This document shows, piece after piece, positions 13,070-26,131 of a stretch of DNA of 64,000 bases. A program made the position numbers and the translations under genes. Each line of letters begins with the position of its first letter. Position 1 is the first letter of the stretch. The stretch spans positions 12,841,001 through 12,905,000 of the forward strand of contig NC_052668.1 in assembly GCF_016802725.1 (NCBI RefSeq). The letters run 5' to 3'. Source of the stretch: Solenopsis invicta (lineage: Eukaryota > Arthropoda > Insecta > Hymenoptera > Formicidae). The notes beneath the pieces were generated by a model that was not told where the DNA came from, made no database searches, and was given only the letters and a program-made list of their open reading frames with translations.

Positions 13070-13870
13070 CTCATGGACATTTTCCAGATAATGCATGACC
13101 TAGAAACGTAAAGCAACTATTACGTCGTGTGTACACGCACAAGCGCAGTAGCTCGTTCGCTAATTAGTAATCGGTGCCCGGCGATAGTGATTTCAGGGAA
13201 ATGACACCTAAAACTTTCACTACATCATCGCGACGGAGCTACCAGCTGACATCCCGGTTATCCGAGTTAGAAACTCATGTCGCGAGACACGTACTTAGAC
13301 TCGATTCATCAATAATGCTAGTGAAACCGCGAAGAATACTCACACACGCACTTGTTATTCCAGCGTAATAACGGAGTATGGCTTTTCACACTGTCATAGC
13401 TGCGAAAAATAAATTTTTAACTTATTGTTAGATCGTCTTACATGTACAGATTTAAAATCTCAAACCTTTTTTTTTCTATTTTAACGACTGTCTCGATTAT
13501 TTTAGTCAACTTGGTCTCGATTCTCCTTTGACGCGAAGCACTTAACAGCTTCTAAATTATTGGCTTACGAGACACCGAGATCGACGTGCATACGTACACA
13601 GTTCGTTTATGCTTGTAATTGTAATTCCGTAGATCGCTCTCAATTTTGTCACGCCGGAGTAAATGCACCTGAACCGAAGAGTGAACCGCCTATGCTTCTC
13701 GATAGCGAATATTAGAGTAGAAACGCAAGATCTCTAGTCGAGAGCCATGCACCGACTGCCGGCTGGCTCCTCGACGGACGTGCTCCAGGCGCAGGCTTGC
13801 GTGGCGCCGGGACGCCCAACACACGATATTTTCGACAACCGCTTGCGCAGAAACGGCTGATGAGAGATCA
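13070..13870 (-). promoter_or_regulatory. GC-richer islands, candidate distant 5' exon/promoter of desaturase 1
   Basis: Two islands (13070-13380 and 13690-13870) have clearly higher GC than the flanks and unique-looking sequence. They lie 3-4 kb upstream of the desaturase 1 start codon. A 5' UTR acceptor seen at 10006-10007 implies an upstream non-coding exon. No specific promoter element was verified, so the assignment is inference. Confidence 0.25.
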
Positions 13871-14482
13871 GCTGATCCTCTAAATAATACGGCTAACAGA
13901 ATAAAATTATTGAATCGAAATAACGAGTTTATGCTATATATAAACAACGTATAGAGTATAAGTATGTTTAGCTTTTTTTTAACGCGATTAAACAATATCA
14001 CTCATTTGTTGCATTGTACGTTTATTGTACATTGATGAAAAGCTATCATAATTGTATAGCGACCGTAGACAATTTTATATGTGATTATGTGTAAACAGGA
14101 TTGAGAACGCGGCCTCAAGAACGACCTTGAACTTCAAACGAGTTTATTGTCACGGCTGCAAATGCTTCGAGATTACGTTTCTCACGTAGCAGATCGATTA
14201 GTCAATGATATTATATCGTAACAAGCAAAAATCATTTATCATTCGCTATTGGTATATGATTTATAAGCATATTATTTATCAATGGAATGTGTTGACAATG
14301 AACAGAAATGCGCGTAATGGATTAAATTGCCATATAATTAATGATTATCTCCAGTGTTGTGGTAGATAAAAGAAAGTGCATAGTACAATAAATTCCATTC
14401 AATATTTATATCATCTTATTTAACTTTTAGCGTACTTTAATTAAGAGATATTTTATAAAATTATTATTTTATAATATAATTA

Positions 14483-14647
14483 CGTTGTTAGAATATTCGA
14501 TAAAAAAATAAAAAGTACAAGAAACAATATAAGAACATTAATAATTGGCTTTCATAAATTTCATTTAGCATTCACGTCACATAATGTTCACTACTAATGC
14601 TGACAAATACTGATTTGCATATTTGTATACGCGTTTTAAAATCAGTC
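14483..14647. repeat. Dispersed repeat, copy 1 (partner at 33392)
   Basis: Nearly collinear with 33392-33560. It shares AATATTCGATAAAAAAA, TTAATAATTGGCTTTCATAA, CATTCACGTCACATAATGTT, a following ACTACTAATGCTGACAAATA block and ACGCGTTTTAAAATCAGT. It is among the best-preserved repeat pairs in the window. Confidence 0.85.
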
Positions 14648-15289
14648 TAATATATCTATAAAAAACTCATTTACCAATTAACACTTATCGCCGATTCTTA
14701 TTGTCGATTGTATCGATAATTGCATGATCTTTTTGTCTTTATCCCGCGTGATTAGAAAATTATATCTGTTACGTCATCAAACGGCAGGCAGTCTATTTTC
14801 GTGAAACAGCTGATTCCGATAGTAGATCTCGGTCGCACGTAATCACTTCGCGTTTTATCTATATCACCGTTCATTTAAACGATTTGAGAATATACGCGTA
14901 CGTCAGGCGCATTCATTATCACTGTATGTGATTATAGATTCTTTCGTAATCTTTGCGACAAATTTAGACATAGTTTTTCTTGAATAAAAGTACTTTCTTA
15001 TTTCTTAATTTTTAATAACATTTGATAAAATATGATTTAAATTGCAAAGCTATCTTTTAAAAAATAAAGTCTTGTTTTTCAAAACTCTTCCGCCTACTCA
15101 TGGTTATTAATTGTAAAAGTTGTAAAAAAAAAAAAAAAAAACTCGTGAGACGAGTGATCCGCAACTTTAAAAATCTAGTTTGGAATGAAACCTTTGCTCT
15201 CAGCTTCTCGAAATCATTATATTTCTTTTTTTTCTCTCTGTCTCTCTTTAACATCTAGTTCGTTGAAACTGGTATTATATCAGCTGTTA

Positions 15290-15530
15290 TAAGAAGGATT
15301 GGGGGGAGAATAAATGAATACCGTCTGGTATGGGTGAACCGACGATCGACTGGTACGAGACCTCAGCTGAGACCGTCTGAACCAATGGAATCGCGTCGTG
15401 CAACTCTCGCCACCTGAAATTGGCGAATGGACGGGACAGACTAGAATCGCGCGCATTCTGCTCTTCCGACGAATATCGACTGCGTATCTATCAGCAGTAC
15501 TAAACTACTGACTACCTAAAGAACTCCGCG
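15290..15530 (-). promoter_or_regulatory. GC-richer island, candidate regulatory segment
   Basis: About 240 bp of roughly balanced base composition in AT-rich DNA, with a CCAAT-type motif (ATTGGTT on the minus strand, near 15383). It lies 5.3 kb upstream of desaturase 1. The role is unproven. Confidence 0.2.
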
Positions 15531-15773
15531 CTTTTTTTAAAAGACCAATCTCTCCCAATTGTGTAAATTTTTTATTTCTTTATTTAAAAAAAAACGTTGT
15601 TATTCCCGCATATTTAAATGAATTAAAAAAACTATCTACTTAATAGGTAATTAATTATTAATTTTATGTACACGCATAAATCGTCCAAAACGCGTGATCT
15701 CATGGATTTATTAGTCAAGAGTTGATGAAATAAATTAAAAAATTTAGAGTTTGCGCAGAAAGATGGCCGTAAT

Positions 15774-15960
15774 AGAGTCGTAGTCGCAATCGTAAATTGT
15801 AAACGCACAAACAATTGACATTAATCACCAATTATAGCGATTCGTTAATAATATGCGATTGCATATTATTAACGAATAACGCAAATGTCAATTGTTGACA
15901 CAATTATTGTTTCATGTCAATTGTTTGTGCATTGAATTTACGACTATACAATTACGACTA
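15774..15960. mobile_element. Foldback element, about 190 bp
   Basis: The outer arms AGTCGTAGTCGCAATCGTAA and TACGACTATACAATTACGAC are inverted. Inner CACAAACAATTGACAT pairs with ATGTCAATTGTTTGTG. The centre is a tight palindrome, CGTTAATAATATGC / GCATATTATTAACG. No coding capacity. Confidence 0.75.
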
Positions 15961-16789
15961 TTTTGTTTTTTGCTCAGGCACTTAATCGTAATTTCCATCA
16001 GTTATTTCTGTCAGATGTGTTGTTTTTTGCCCCATTCTGCTCTACAATATGAACCCGTGTAATAATTCACGCGAGTAACACTCGGGGTAATGCTCGCTGA
16101 CCCTTGCATCAGGCGTACATCGTACGATTATTATCTAACGTGATTCACACATGCTGCGCCAGGTACGTATATACGTGGCGCTTGTATTTTATATATTAGT
16201 ATATCAGAGGCGATTAAAAATATATTTGATTTCTAAAATTAATTTAATTTAGTTAAGTTACATGAAGAAAAAGTTAACTCAATTAAAAGTTACATTAAGA
16301 TTAAATTATCTTAAGTTAAATTAAAAATAAATTTTGAAAAGCACACACACACACACATTATTTACATTAAATAAAATTAAAATTGAAAAAAAATTTGTAT
16401 TATTTTTTTTTTAATTAAATTACTCAAAACAATTATAATATGGATTATCAAATAAATTTTTAATATCTTTGAAAATTAAGTTTATGTGAAATAACGAAAA
16501 AGTATTGAATTTTAAGTGAAAATACATTTTTTTCTTTTATATACTTCTTTCACATTTAAATAAATTTTTAATTTAAAAAAAGGTTTGTGTTTCAAAAATA
16601 ATTATTATAGTTAAAATTAAAATTGATATTTAAAGTTAAAAACTAAATTATTAACGTTTAACTAAATTAAAAGTTATTAACTGTTTAACTTTTTTATTTA
16701 ACATTTATCTTTTTAATTAGTTACTACCTAATCCTAAATAATAAGAAAAGAGCTTCATTAAGCACCAATACTTTTTTCTCTGATTGATC

Positions 16790-16977
16790 GAGAGATTCAA
16801 ACACAAAACGCAATCGCCACTCGCTGGTGTGATTCAGGCATAACATGGGCTTCATCTCCGCGCACGCATCTCAAGCGACCACGTGGACGTGAAGTTGCGT
16901 ACACGTAATCGTCACGCTGGCGATGCGATCGCATTGGTTGATCGCAACTCGTACGACCGCGTGCTCGCTTATTTTTG
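16790..16977. other. GC-richer non-coding segment
   Basis: Balanced-composition sequence directly left of a MITE. Short open frames on the minus strand run through both and are not supported as genes. Confidence 0.3.
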
Positions 16978-17168
16978 TACAGTCGTGAGCTAAAAGGTTG
17001 CAACACATTTTCTTTGATGGTTTTTGAAATGTAAACTTGCTCATCGATAGGCGAACGTAATTGGTTGGATCCACAGGTAAACCAATGACGTTCGCCGTTC
17101 GATGAGCAAGTCTACATTCCAAAAGCTTTCGACAAAAATGTGTTGCAACCTTTTAGCTCACGACTGTA
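16978..17168. mobile_element. MITE with TACAGTCG / GGTTGCAACA inverted ends, 191 bp
   Basis: It begins TACAGTCGTGAGCTAAAAGG and ends with the exact complement; the next bases, TTGCAACACATTTT, also pair. Inner arms pair further through GCTCATCGATAGGCGAACGT and ACGTTCGCCGTTCGATGAGC, so almost the whole element is a hairpin. The TA at each tip suggests a TA-target (Tc1/mariner-type) element. Confidence 0.85.
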
Positions 17169-20100
17169 CATACACGTTACCAAGTCACATACACGTATAC
17201 GCGTATCTTTGAATCTGACAAGATGCATATTGAAAATGCGTATTGAATCTAGTTTTAACATCTGAATTGCATTCGTTAATTTAAGCTTTTAGATTTATAA
17301 ATATCTGTAACATTTTATCGAAAAACTTATATTAATAATAATAAAAAGTTTTTATTTTTAAGTCTAGAAACGTTCAACATATACGCCGGCCGGTGAAGTG
17401 TCGCATCGCATGTGTGAATACGCGGATAGTATGCATGAACGGATCACGTGTGTAACGGCTGCTCGTCTTGTTTTATCTCACTTCCTCATACGTATTCATC
17501 ACGTAAAACGTTCAATTTTGCGCGATCACGCACTTACATTGTGACACACACAAAAAAAATAATATTAGAGTAAAACTAAATTATTGATTTTCTGTATTAG
17601 AAACGCATTCAGTCAGATTTAACTTATACTTGACACGAAATTACGTATTTACAATTTTTAATTTAGCCTCCAAAATTATTCTTTAAATTTTACAATCTTA
17701 ATTTCAAATAGTTTGTTAATTTATCTTGTATTATTTTCTTTTTCAGATATTAATTAGAAAAAAACAATTATTTTTGCAGAATTACAATATATTGCCCAAT
17801 AAAATTTAATCTTTTTTTGCAATCCGAGCAATGCTCATTTTCAGCGCATTTTTGTCAATTGAATCAATTGTCAAAATTTGGCTACATCACAATTAAAAAA
17901 AATATAGCATAAGGCTAAAAAAATTTTCAATTTTAAAAATTTTATGACGTTGTAACACCGGTATTAAATATTTTTTTATGTTACAAATTAATACTTTATA
18001 AAAGTATTAATTTTAGCTTTACATGCATTTTGTTTCACTTTGATTGTTTATTTTCACGATATAACAATTTGAAAATAGTTCTTTTTACATGTAAAGATCT
18101 CATTTTGATCTCTTCTTGCTTATGACTGTGAATAACCATTTTCGATGTATTTTTGTCCGCTGCAATACTAATCTGAATATCACATTATAATTTATAAAAG
18201 AATGACGTCAAAAAGAACGATGTATCTTCAAAACGATAAATCATTAAAATTATTGATTCCTTAAAATTGTGACGTGATAGTCAAATTTGCATAATAAGTT
18301 TGTGTTCAACAAGCAAAAATACAACGAAAACAACTATTTAAACTCATGATAAAAGAAAAGATCATTTAATTTTATTGAATAGCATATATTGAATGGAAAA
18401 AAAACTATTTTAAAAAATATGATTGAAAAAAATGACGTAAATGAGTAAAATAAAGATATAGAAATTTTCAAATACCAACTAAATAACAAAAGAGGAAAAT
18501 TATTAATCTGTTTAAGCAATCACATTTGTGAATAGAATATCAATGCAATGCAATAAATAATCATGTGCAATAAACTTTTTTATTGCTTTATTAAGCAACT
18601 GTTTCTTTTTGTTTTTACCAATTTATTGCATAAAATTGAAAATAACAAATTTAATATAATACAAAAAGAACATTTTAAATGTTTAAAAATTATACCAGGT
18701 CGAGATTATTTGTCAGTCTTCATTTGTATGATACGTTGATGAATACGTTGCGAGAAAATTAAAAGAATAGTTATTATGAAACACAATTTGTGATCTTGTA
18801 TGTATCTGAACTTTGATACTTTCCAGATGGTGTCACATCACATTAAGTCATCCTAGAAATATGAATGTACGCTTTCGCCAAAGACGAATTACATCACTCA
18901 TTTAACGGGCATTTTCGCATCAAATCGTTCAAATCATTTGCTAATATATTTACATAATATCGCAATTTTGTGAACGCGGAGATCTAGGTGCTTCTTAAGA
19001 AATCGAGAAGAAGCAATTTAAGAAGAAGCAATTTATAATTTACATTTAAATATTATGTACAATTAAGTTCGTGCTAACAAAGACTGTTATATCGTTTTCA
19101 TATAATTTCAAATACTATATATGAAAAAAATACTTAGAATACTTGAAAATGACATAATTTTTATAATCCTAATAAATTTTAAAAATTTCAGGAACTAAAC
19201 TTCTAATTGTTATGATTTTCATGAATAGTTCATGAAAATTCAGGACGTAAAAAAATATTATGGAATATAAGAATTGCAAAAGAAATTAATAATTTACACG
19301 AATTGAAAAAGGGAATGATGTTAATATGATTGCATTCAAATAATTTTAAGGTTCGGCTATTTCCCGACATTACATTGTATGACGTCAAAACGTGAGAATA
19401 ATATACAATAAATTAATTGTTACGTACAACTTTATTTTTAATTTTAAAAACATAATAATTTAGTAATTCTGAAACCTGTAAAATAAATTACAAATTGAGA
19501 CATCTGTCCGATTTTACATAAAAGTGTGAAAATAATTTTTGAAATATAAGGTCACATTTCTCATCTATCAGAAACTGTCGTGGTAATTGAAAAACGTACC
19601 ATTATTTCGGAAGCAATTAATTTATTACAATTTCTTCTGATTTCATACAACCAATATGGCACTGAAAGATAGCCGAATCCATTACTTACTCTGATAGAAA
19701 TGTTACGCATTTTTTGAATAGTTACTAGACAATTTTATTACTTTTAATTCCCAGTCAAGATATAACGTTTTGCCTGCTGTTATTGCTATTTAAGAGATGA
19801 ACAAAATTTGACCGCATTTACTAAACAAAAACAAGAACAATAAATAGACTATTGAATTAACAAGCAAGCCTAATAACCTGCCTATTATTACTAGACAATA
19901 ATTGGGCAAGTATTTGTGCATATGTTTACATTGCTTCAACTACTGAATAAAATTATCAAGTTCTAGTTCCTTTCCCACACGGTATTGTTACAACTAATAC
20001 AGTATACTAAACAGAGAATACAGTAATACTAAACAGTAATTAGTTAGGTGTCTAGAAAAACTGCATATATTTTTATCAAGATAGTTACTTTTACTGTTAT

Positions 20101-21539
20101 TATTTAGTTATTTTTTGTGTAACTTATCACTTATCTTATGCAACTGTAAAACAAATTATATTTGTATTATTTGCGCAATAAAAGAAATAAAGTCAAACAA
20201 AAAATTTCGTATAAAATCAAAAAAATTTTAAGTAGAAAGATTATGTGAAGACTATCGTTTTAAGCAATGTAAATGATAGGAAATGCAATTACTATGTACA
20301 AATTAATATAAAACTGTATCATTGAATTATATATGCTGTAGAAGGCAGTCTAGTTTCAGTTTTTTATTGTTTGTAGTATGTAAATAATATAAATATATTT
20401 ACATTATCATTTAGCGTACTATATTAATAGTATACTGAATATGATAATGTCCAGCGATTATCCAGATAAAATTAGCTCCTCAACCTGATCATTCTCCACG
20501 AAATATGCAACAGGAAACACTTATTTACAGAGAACGTCGACGTGATGGGATTATTTCACAAATATAGCTACTCTATTCTTCGCATCACGACGGAGTCTAT
20601 TTCGTAATAAAACTTTAGCCATTACGAAATGACTGCAAGAGTAGATCACATTGTAATCTGTTAAGAAACATTTGCAAAATAAATTACGTAAACAGTTTCA
20701 AAAAAATATATATCTTTTAAAAATAAAATAGAATTAAAAATTATTATATCTAATATTATAATTTATTTAATTAATAAAAAATTTAATTTATAACTCAATA
20801 AAAATGAAAGATATTAAATATTGACTTGTTAATAAGATCGAGAGGCTTTTTCAATGTGCCAATGTTAATATTATTCGTGATTTATATGTTACATTTACAG
20901 CGTTTTCGATTCATACAAAAAATATGAAACTCGTCGCACGCGGCGAATCAATCGATGACTCGCACATCGGTAACAAGTACATATAATAACGGCGCATCTT
21001 GCCAGGAAGTTTAGACCAATTCCTCGAATACTTGTAACTGTCCAAGTTACCCATAAACATTTTCTTGATACTTGTAATAAAGTGGTACGTTCGTTCAAAC
21101 TTTTTGTCACTTTTTGTCGTATTATTAATGCGCTTCGCATACCGCCGTTAAATGTTTGCTCATAACAATGCCGAAGTTCACGGCTGTCTTAACGGCTAAT
21201 GTATTATTGGTACCGTTGTAAAGAGAAATGTGTTTTAAGACGATAAAAAAATTGAGTAATGACGTCCGCATAAGAAATGACCTTCTTTGTACAAGAACCA
21301 ATGGCAACTATTACTTGAAATATCGATATTGATGCTGAACAACAGAATCGGTTTGGAAACATGATGAAATATCTCGAGCTATTGGATAATATTCTCTCAA
21401 TAATGAATTTGCAATTTTTTACATAAATTATTGCGCGCCTCTCATTAGTCATAATTCTGGTTAGGTTCCTGAACTTTAATTCTATAATTATAAAGTGATT
21501 ATAGATGTAGTTATTCGAAGCACGCGCGCGCGCTATATT

Positions 21540-21542
<3 letters not shown>

Positions 21543-21593
<51 letters not shown>
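21543..21593. repeat. (TA)n(GA)n compound microsatellite
   Basis: About 14 TA units followed directly by about 11 GA units. Confidence 0.97.
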
Positions 21594-22699
21594 TGTAATA
21601 TGCTCACGTCGCAAAAGACCACCTTCATTTTCTCTGGTTCTCTCAAGGGATATATTTAATAACAAAAGAATTATTCAACCGTGGCTGATAACACGTGGGA
21701 GGAAATTGCAATCTTTTTTTGTATTAAAAACTACGAGATTTGCTTGATAAACACATCACGTGATTGATCGATGTATTCTTTCGTCTCTGTACGCAGCGCT
21801 TTATTCGATTTCTTTTTTTTCTATCACGTGGGAATAATGAATGTACCACGTCATTAATTATGAATTGTACCATATTATTAACTTAATCAAACACTTTTTT
21901 TAAAGATTTATTTGTAAGTCAATGTAAGTAATAACATATAGTGTCTGAGTTGTAATCGGAAATAATATTGTCTTCAATTTTTTGTCAATAAACGATTTTA
22001 TTACAAATACTTAAATATTTAAAAAAGTTAGCGAAAAACTAGAGAATCATTTACAAGTTTTATTTAAAATAAATAAAAATTTCATAAAAAAACAAAATCC
22101 TATTAATAACGGACGAATTGAAAATTGCAAGAAGTCTGCGTTTAAATAATTTAAGTGTGATTTAAATATTTTGAGTTTCGGTATTCCTTTCTGTCCAAAA
22201 TTTTAATTTCCATCGTAAATATAGTTACAACTAGCATAGTAAAGCATTCTCAGAGCTATAATGTATTTTTCAATATTATTCTTTTTCCTATTTTTTAGTT
22301 TTAGACACTCATTACGAAATATAATTACAAAACATAAACATATTTACTCGATGTACATGAAATAATAAAATAAGTAATTCACAAACAACGTAAAAGCAAA
22401 AATCAAATGCAATCGGAACACATAAGGATAGTTTTTTATCTATAATTGTGCTGTCAACAAGCAAATATTGAACTGGAAGACGAATTTGCTTCGATCTCAA
22501 TGAATAGGTAAAATAAATTCATGGATATTATCTAGTATCTAGAATAGGTCAGAAGAATAAAATTTTTTATTAAATTTTAATAATCAGTATTAAATTCGTG
22601 CTTTAATAATTTGTCGTCAAAAACAAAGATGCTATTATTGGGGAGAAATCAAAAACCTGCAGCGATTGAAGCTAGGGTAAGTTAAGGGGCTAGTCATAA

Positions 22700-23070
22700 A
22701 TAGATAAATCACATCAACCTACCTCTTCAGCTCTTACGACTGGTTTCGTCCTGAGGACCGGCGACGAATTGCTTCTCTTGGTATGACAAACGTGCGGAAG
22801 ATGAACACAAGAGAGTCTTTCAATTATTTTGCCTTTCCAGTGATGACTTCGTGGTTGCCTGGCTTTATCGGCAGCAGGTGAATAACGATCGACGTCCGTA
22901 AAAGAACTGACAGACCGGCACCATGCCGCGAGAGTTAAATATTATTGGCGATGCTTAAAGAGAGAGAAAGAGAGACTATACCGGTTGCACCATCGCGTGC
23001 TCGCACGGTAAATCAACAAGATCAATGTGTAACACGTGATATTCTCATGCGGGTCCGAAGGTGCGCTGAT
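22700..23070 (-). promoter_or_regulatory. GC-richer island, candidate alternative first exon
   Basis: Unusually GC-rich for the region, unique-looking and with no conserved ORF. On the minus strand GAAGAG|GTAGGT near 22722-22733 resembles a splice donor, and TCAGTT near 22908 resembles an initiator. It could be a distant 5' exon of desaturase 1, 12.7 kb upstream, or of another transcript. Speculative. Confidence 0.2.
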
Positions 23071-25177
23071 GATGAATGAATCACAATATATTATTTGTTA
23101 TGATTTATTTTGATGATATTATTGTTATTTTAAGCATTATATCAAGACAGATTACAAGAAAAGAATTTCTGTTTGTTGATTAAAATTTAAGAAAAAGAGA
23201 TGTATCTAGTGGCCCAAAATAATAATTTGATATTTTAGCATTTATAGGTAAGAAATCAATATCTAAGAATAATATTTTAGTCAAAGCTCTATATTTTCCA
23301 GGCAACTTATATAATTTAAGCATCGATTCATCTGGCAACATACAACATACATTTTAAAAGAAAATCTAATAAACTTATTTATTTATTAGATTAAAACAAC
23401 TTATTGTCATGTGTTTAAAAAATACATTTTATTTTAAATATGTTTCCAAAGAGCAAAGGTTGTTATAAACTTAAAAAGAATTAATCTTTTTAAATTTTTT
23501 ATGAATTATCAACATAATTTATTTAAAATGAACTCAAAATGTATTCTTTTTTTTAAAAAAAGGCCTCAGAATTAGCGACATAAAAGTAAATTCTTTTTAA
23601 ACATTTAAGAGTGTTTGTAAAACAGAAATGGAATGGAAAGGAAAAAGAATTTATTTTATACTATAATTCGGAAATTAAAAAAAAATTCCTTTCGCTTAAA
23701 TTTATCCTTTCTCCATACAGCACCAATGGTCGCAGAAAATATACAGAAAGGTTTTAACCTTCCACAATTTTATGTGCAATAAGTCTTAAAGAATTCCACA
23801 AAATGTAATAGAAAATGTTGCAGAAATGTTTCTAAAATTTATTTGAAAAAATTCTTGCGTTCTATGTTTTGTTCTAATTTGAATGACGAATTAGACTCGT
23901 CATCCATAACTTAGTGAATGATGAGTCTCAGTCGTCAAATGTACCTAAGAGGTTGAGACATTATTGACGTTATGTTACGTAAATAAAATCTTTTTTTCAT
24001 ATATATTATGCATTTTTATACATATTTCAAAAACATTTTATACAATATCATACATATTTCAGATAATATTAAAATTTTTTATACTCAGACAACTCCTGCC
24101 AGTAATATTTTAAAAAGCTTTCAATTATCTTTAATAACTTTGTGATAATATTTCAGAAAGAAAATTGCAAATTTTTTTAGCAACTGTTGTTCAAGGTTTT
24201 AAATGCGGGAATTTGGTTATTCTAAAGTTGTTTCAAAAATATTGCAAATAATTTCAAAACCTTTGTGAAATGTTTCGCTTTTCAATTGAAATATTTCTGA
24301 AAAATCTCTAAAAAGTTTCGGCGACGTACAGGTCCATATATTAATTATATTAATATAGATTCAATTATCATTATTTATTATTTAATCATTGAATAATTAT
24401 TGTAGGCGATGAGTAAACTTATCCTATTACTTAATTTATTATACGAAGCTCTTTTTATACGAAGGATGACCAAGAAGCATTCGCTAAATCAGAGAATGCT
24501 GCTTACGAATTTTTATTTAAGGCATTAAATTTTGCTTTTGCTAAAATTTTCACTTTTTTCAATAATTTTGAATAACAAATTATTTATTACTAGAACATGA
24601 ATAACATTTACATTAATTATCATAAAGAAAAAACAACTACAATAATTTTCAAATTAACAAACTTACAAATTTAAATCAATGCTGTTTTCCTCGTGTGAAT
24701 CACTGATTGTGAATGTATTACATTTTTACAATTACACTATGAAATCGAAAGCATTTTAACTCCTGCTTTGGACTTAACGGCATTATTTAAAATCCAGTCA
24801 TAACAAGTCTAGTCTTCCAATTTTACATCAAAGGTGTGGTCAGTCAATAATTTACTATTTTGTCTACACAAACTAAAACAATTGCACGCTTCTTAAATAT
24901 TACCCATATATTACAATTTAGCTGCATTCTAAAATTCATCGCAAGTACTGAAAATCTATACATAAACTAAAGATATTTAATACTGGTAAAATATACATAT
25001 GTATATCAGAATGCAGCCTTTGTTCGACGGACCTTGTCCGTTTTATGGATGTCACAATATCCATATTGTTGACGTCGTATAAATATCATGACGTCCACGC
25101 GATGTTCCTCGAATAAAAGTGCAGTATGGGTATTATATAAAAGAAATAAGGGGACCGTAAAATACAACATCTCACAT

Positions 25178-25432
25178 AATTTTAAGAGCCACCGTTAAAA
25201 TTACAATCCATTTAGATATTGTAATATGATTAGTGCAGGTCATTAGTTTTTACTGCGTTTTTATAAAAGCTAAATTTCAATCTTATAGATAGCAGCAATT
25301 TTTATAAGTGTATAATCTCAAAATTATATAAATTTGGAGAAGTATATACATATTATGTTTTTAACTTTAGTCTAGCTTGAAGTACTTGAATGTAGCTTCC
25401 AAAGTATGTAATTGAATTTAATGTGTGCCATA
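25178..25432. repeat. Dispersed repeat, copy 2 (partner at 7192)
   Basis: Same-orientation, collinear relative of the repeat in desaturase 1 intron 3; see 7192-7452. Confidence 0.75.
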
Positions 25433-25485
25433 CATATATGGTCATTAAAGCTTTCTTCGTACAATCCTTTTTCTCTCTCTTTTTA

Positions 25486-26131
25486 TACAGAGTGTTCAAA
25501 AAAAGGGTCACATATTTTGATAGCAGGTAGTATTGATCAAAACAAAGAGAAAAGATCTTATTAACATGGATCCTAAGACTAATATCTTTAAAGATACAAG
25601 TTATTTTGTTATTTGAGCTCATTTTCTTATTAGTTGTGTCATCTTTAAAATGTAATGAACAAAGAAGTAGGGGAGAGTGAGATACAATCGGGATATCTTT
25701 TTTCTAGATACCTTAAAAAATAGAAAATAAACAAAGAGAGATAAAGAAACAATTTCTAATTTAATATAAATTGTAATCATTTATCTTCCATAAAAAAACT
25801 GAAGTAAAGAAACTGAATGTATGCTGAGTCAGCATTATATATTTTTGTTTTTTATAAAAAAAAGTTTTTATTGTTTTATTATACATTTGGTTTCTTTACT
25901 TCAGTACTTTTTATGGGAGATAAATGATTACATTTTCATCTTAAAATAAAAATTGTTGTCTTTATCTCTTTTTGTATGTGTTTATGTTTTTATTTTTTAA
26001 GACACCCAGAAAAAAGCTTGTATCTTTGAAGATATTAGTCTTAGGACCCATGTTACTAAGACTTTTTCTTCTTGGTTTGATCAATACAACTTGCTTTCAA
26101 AATATATAACCCTTTTTTTGAACACTCTGTA
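25486..26131. mobile_element. Long foldback element with TA target site, about 645 bp
   Basis: The ends are TACAGAGTGTTCAAAAAAAG and CTTTTTTTGAACACTCTGTA, perfect inverted repeats flanked by TA. The arms continue inward for about 300 bp with mismatches: TAAGACTAATATCTTTAAAG pairs with CTTTGAAGATATTAGTCTTA, and ACTGAAGTAAAGAAAC with GTTTCTTTACTTCAGT. The apex is near 25830-25875. TA duplication and end sequence fit a non-autonomous Tc1/mariner-type element. Confidence 0.85.

Noticed and set aside
13174..13368. Frame in a GC-richer island
   Set aside because: No homology recognised and it does not start at ATG; the island is better viewed as possible regulatory or 5' UTR sequence.
16797..17122. 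Overlapping minus-strand frames
   Set aside because: They run into the hairpin MITE at 16978-17168, so the open frame arises from the inverted repeat.
21204..21665. 153-codon minus-strand frame, the longest in its region
   Set aside because: It crosses a (TA)n(GA)n microsatellite and has no protein-like features apart from low-complexity residues.
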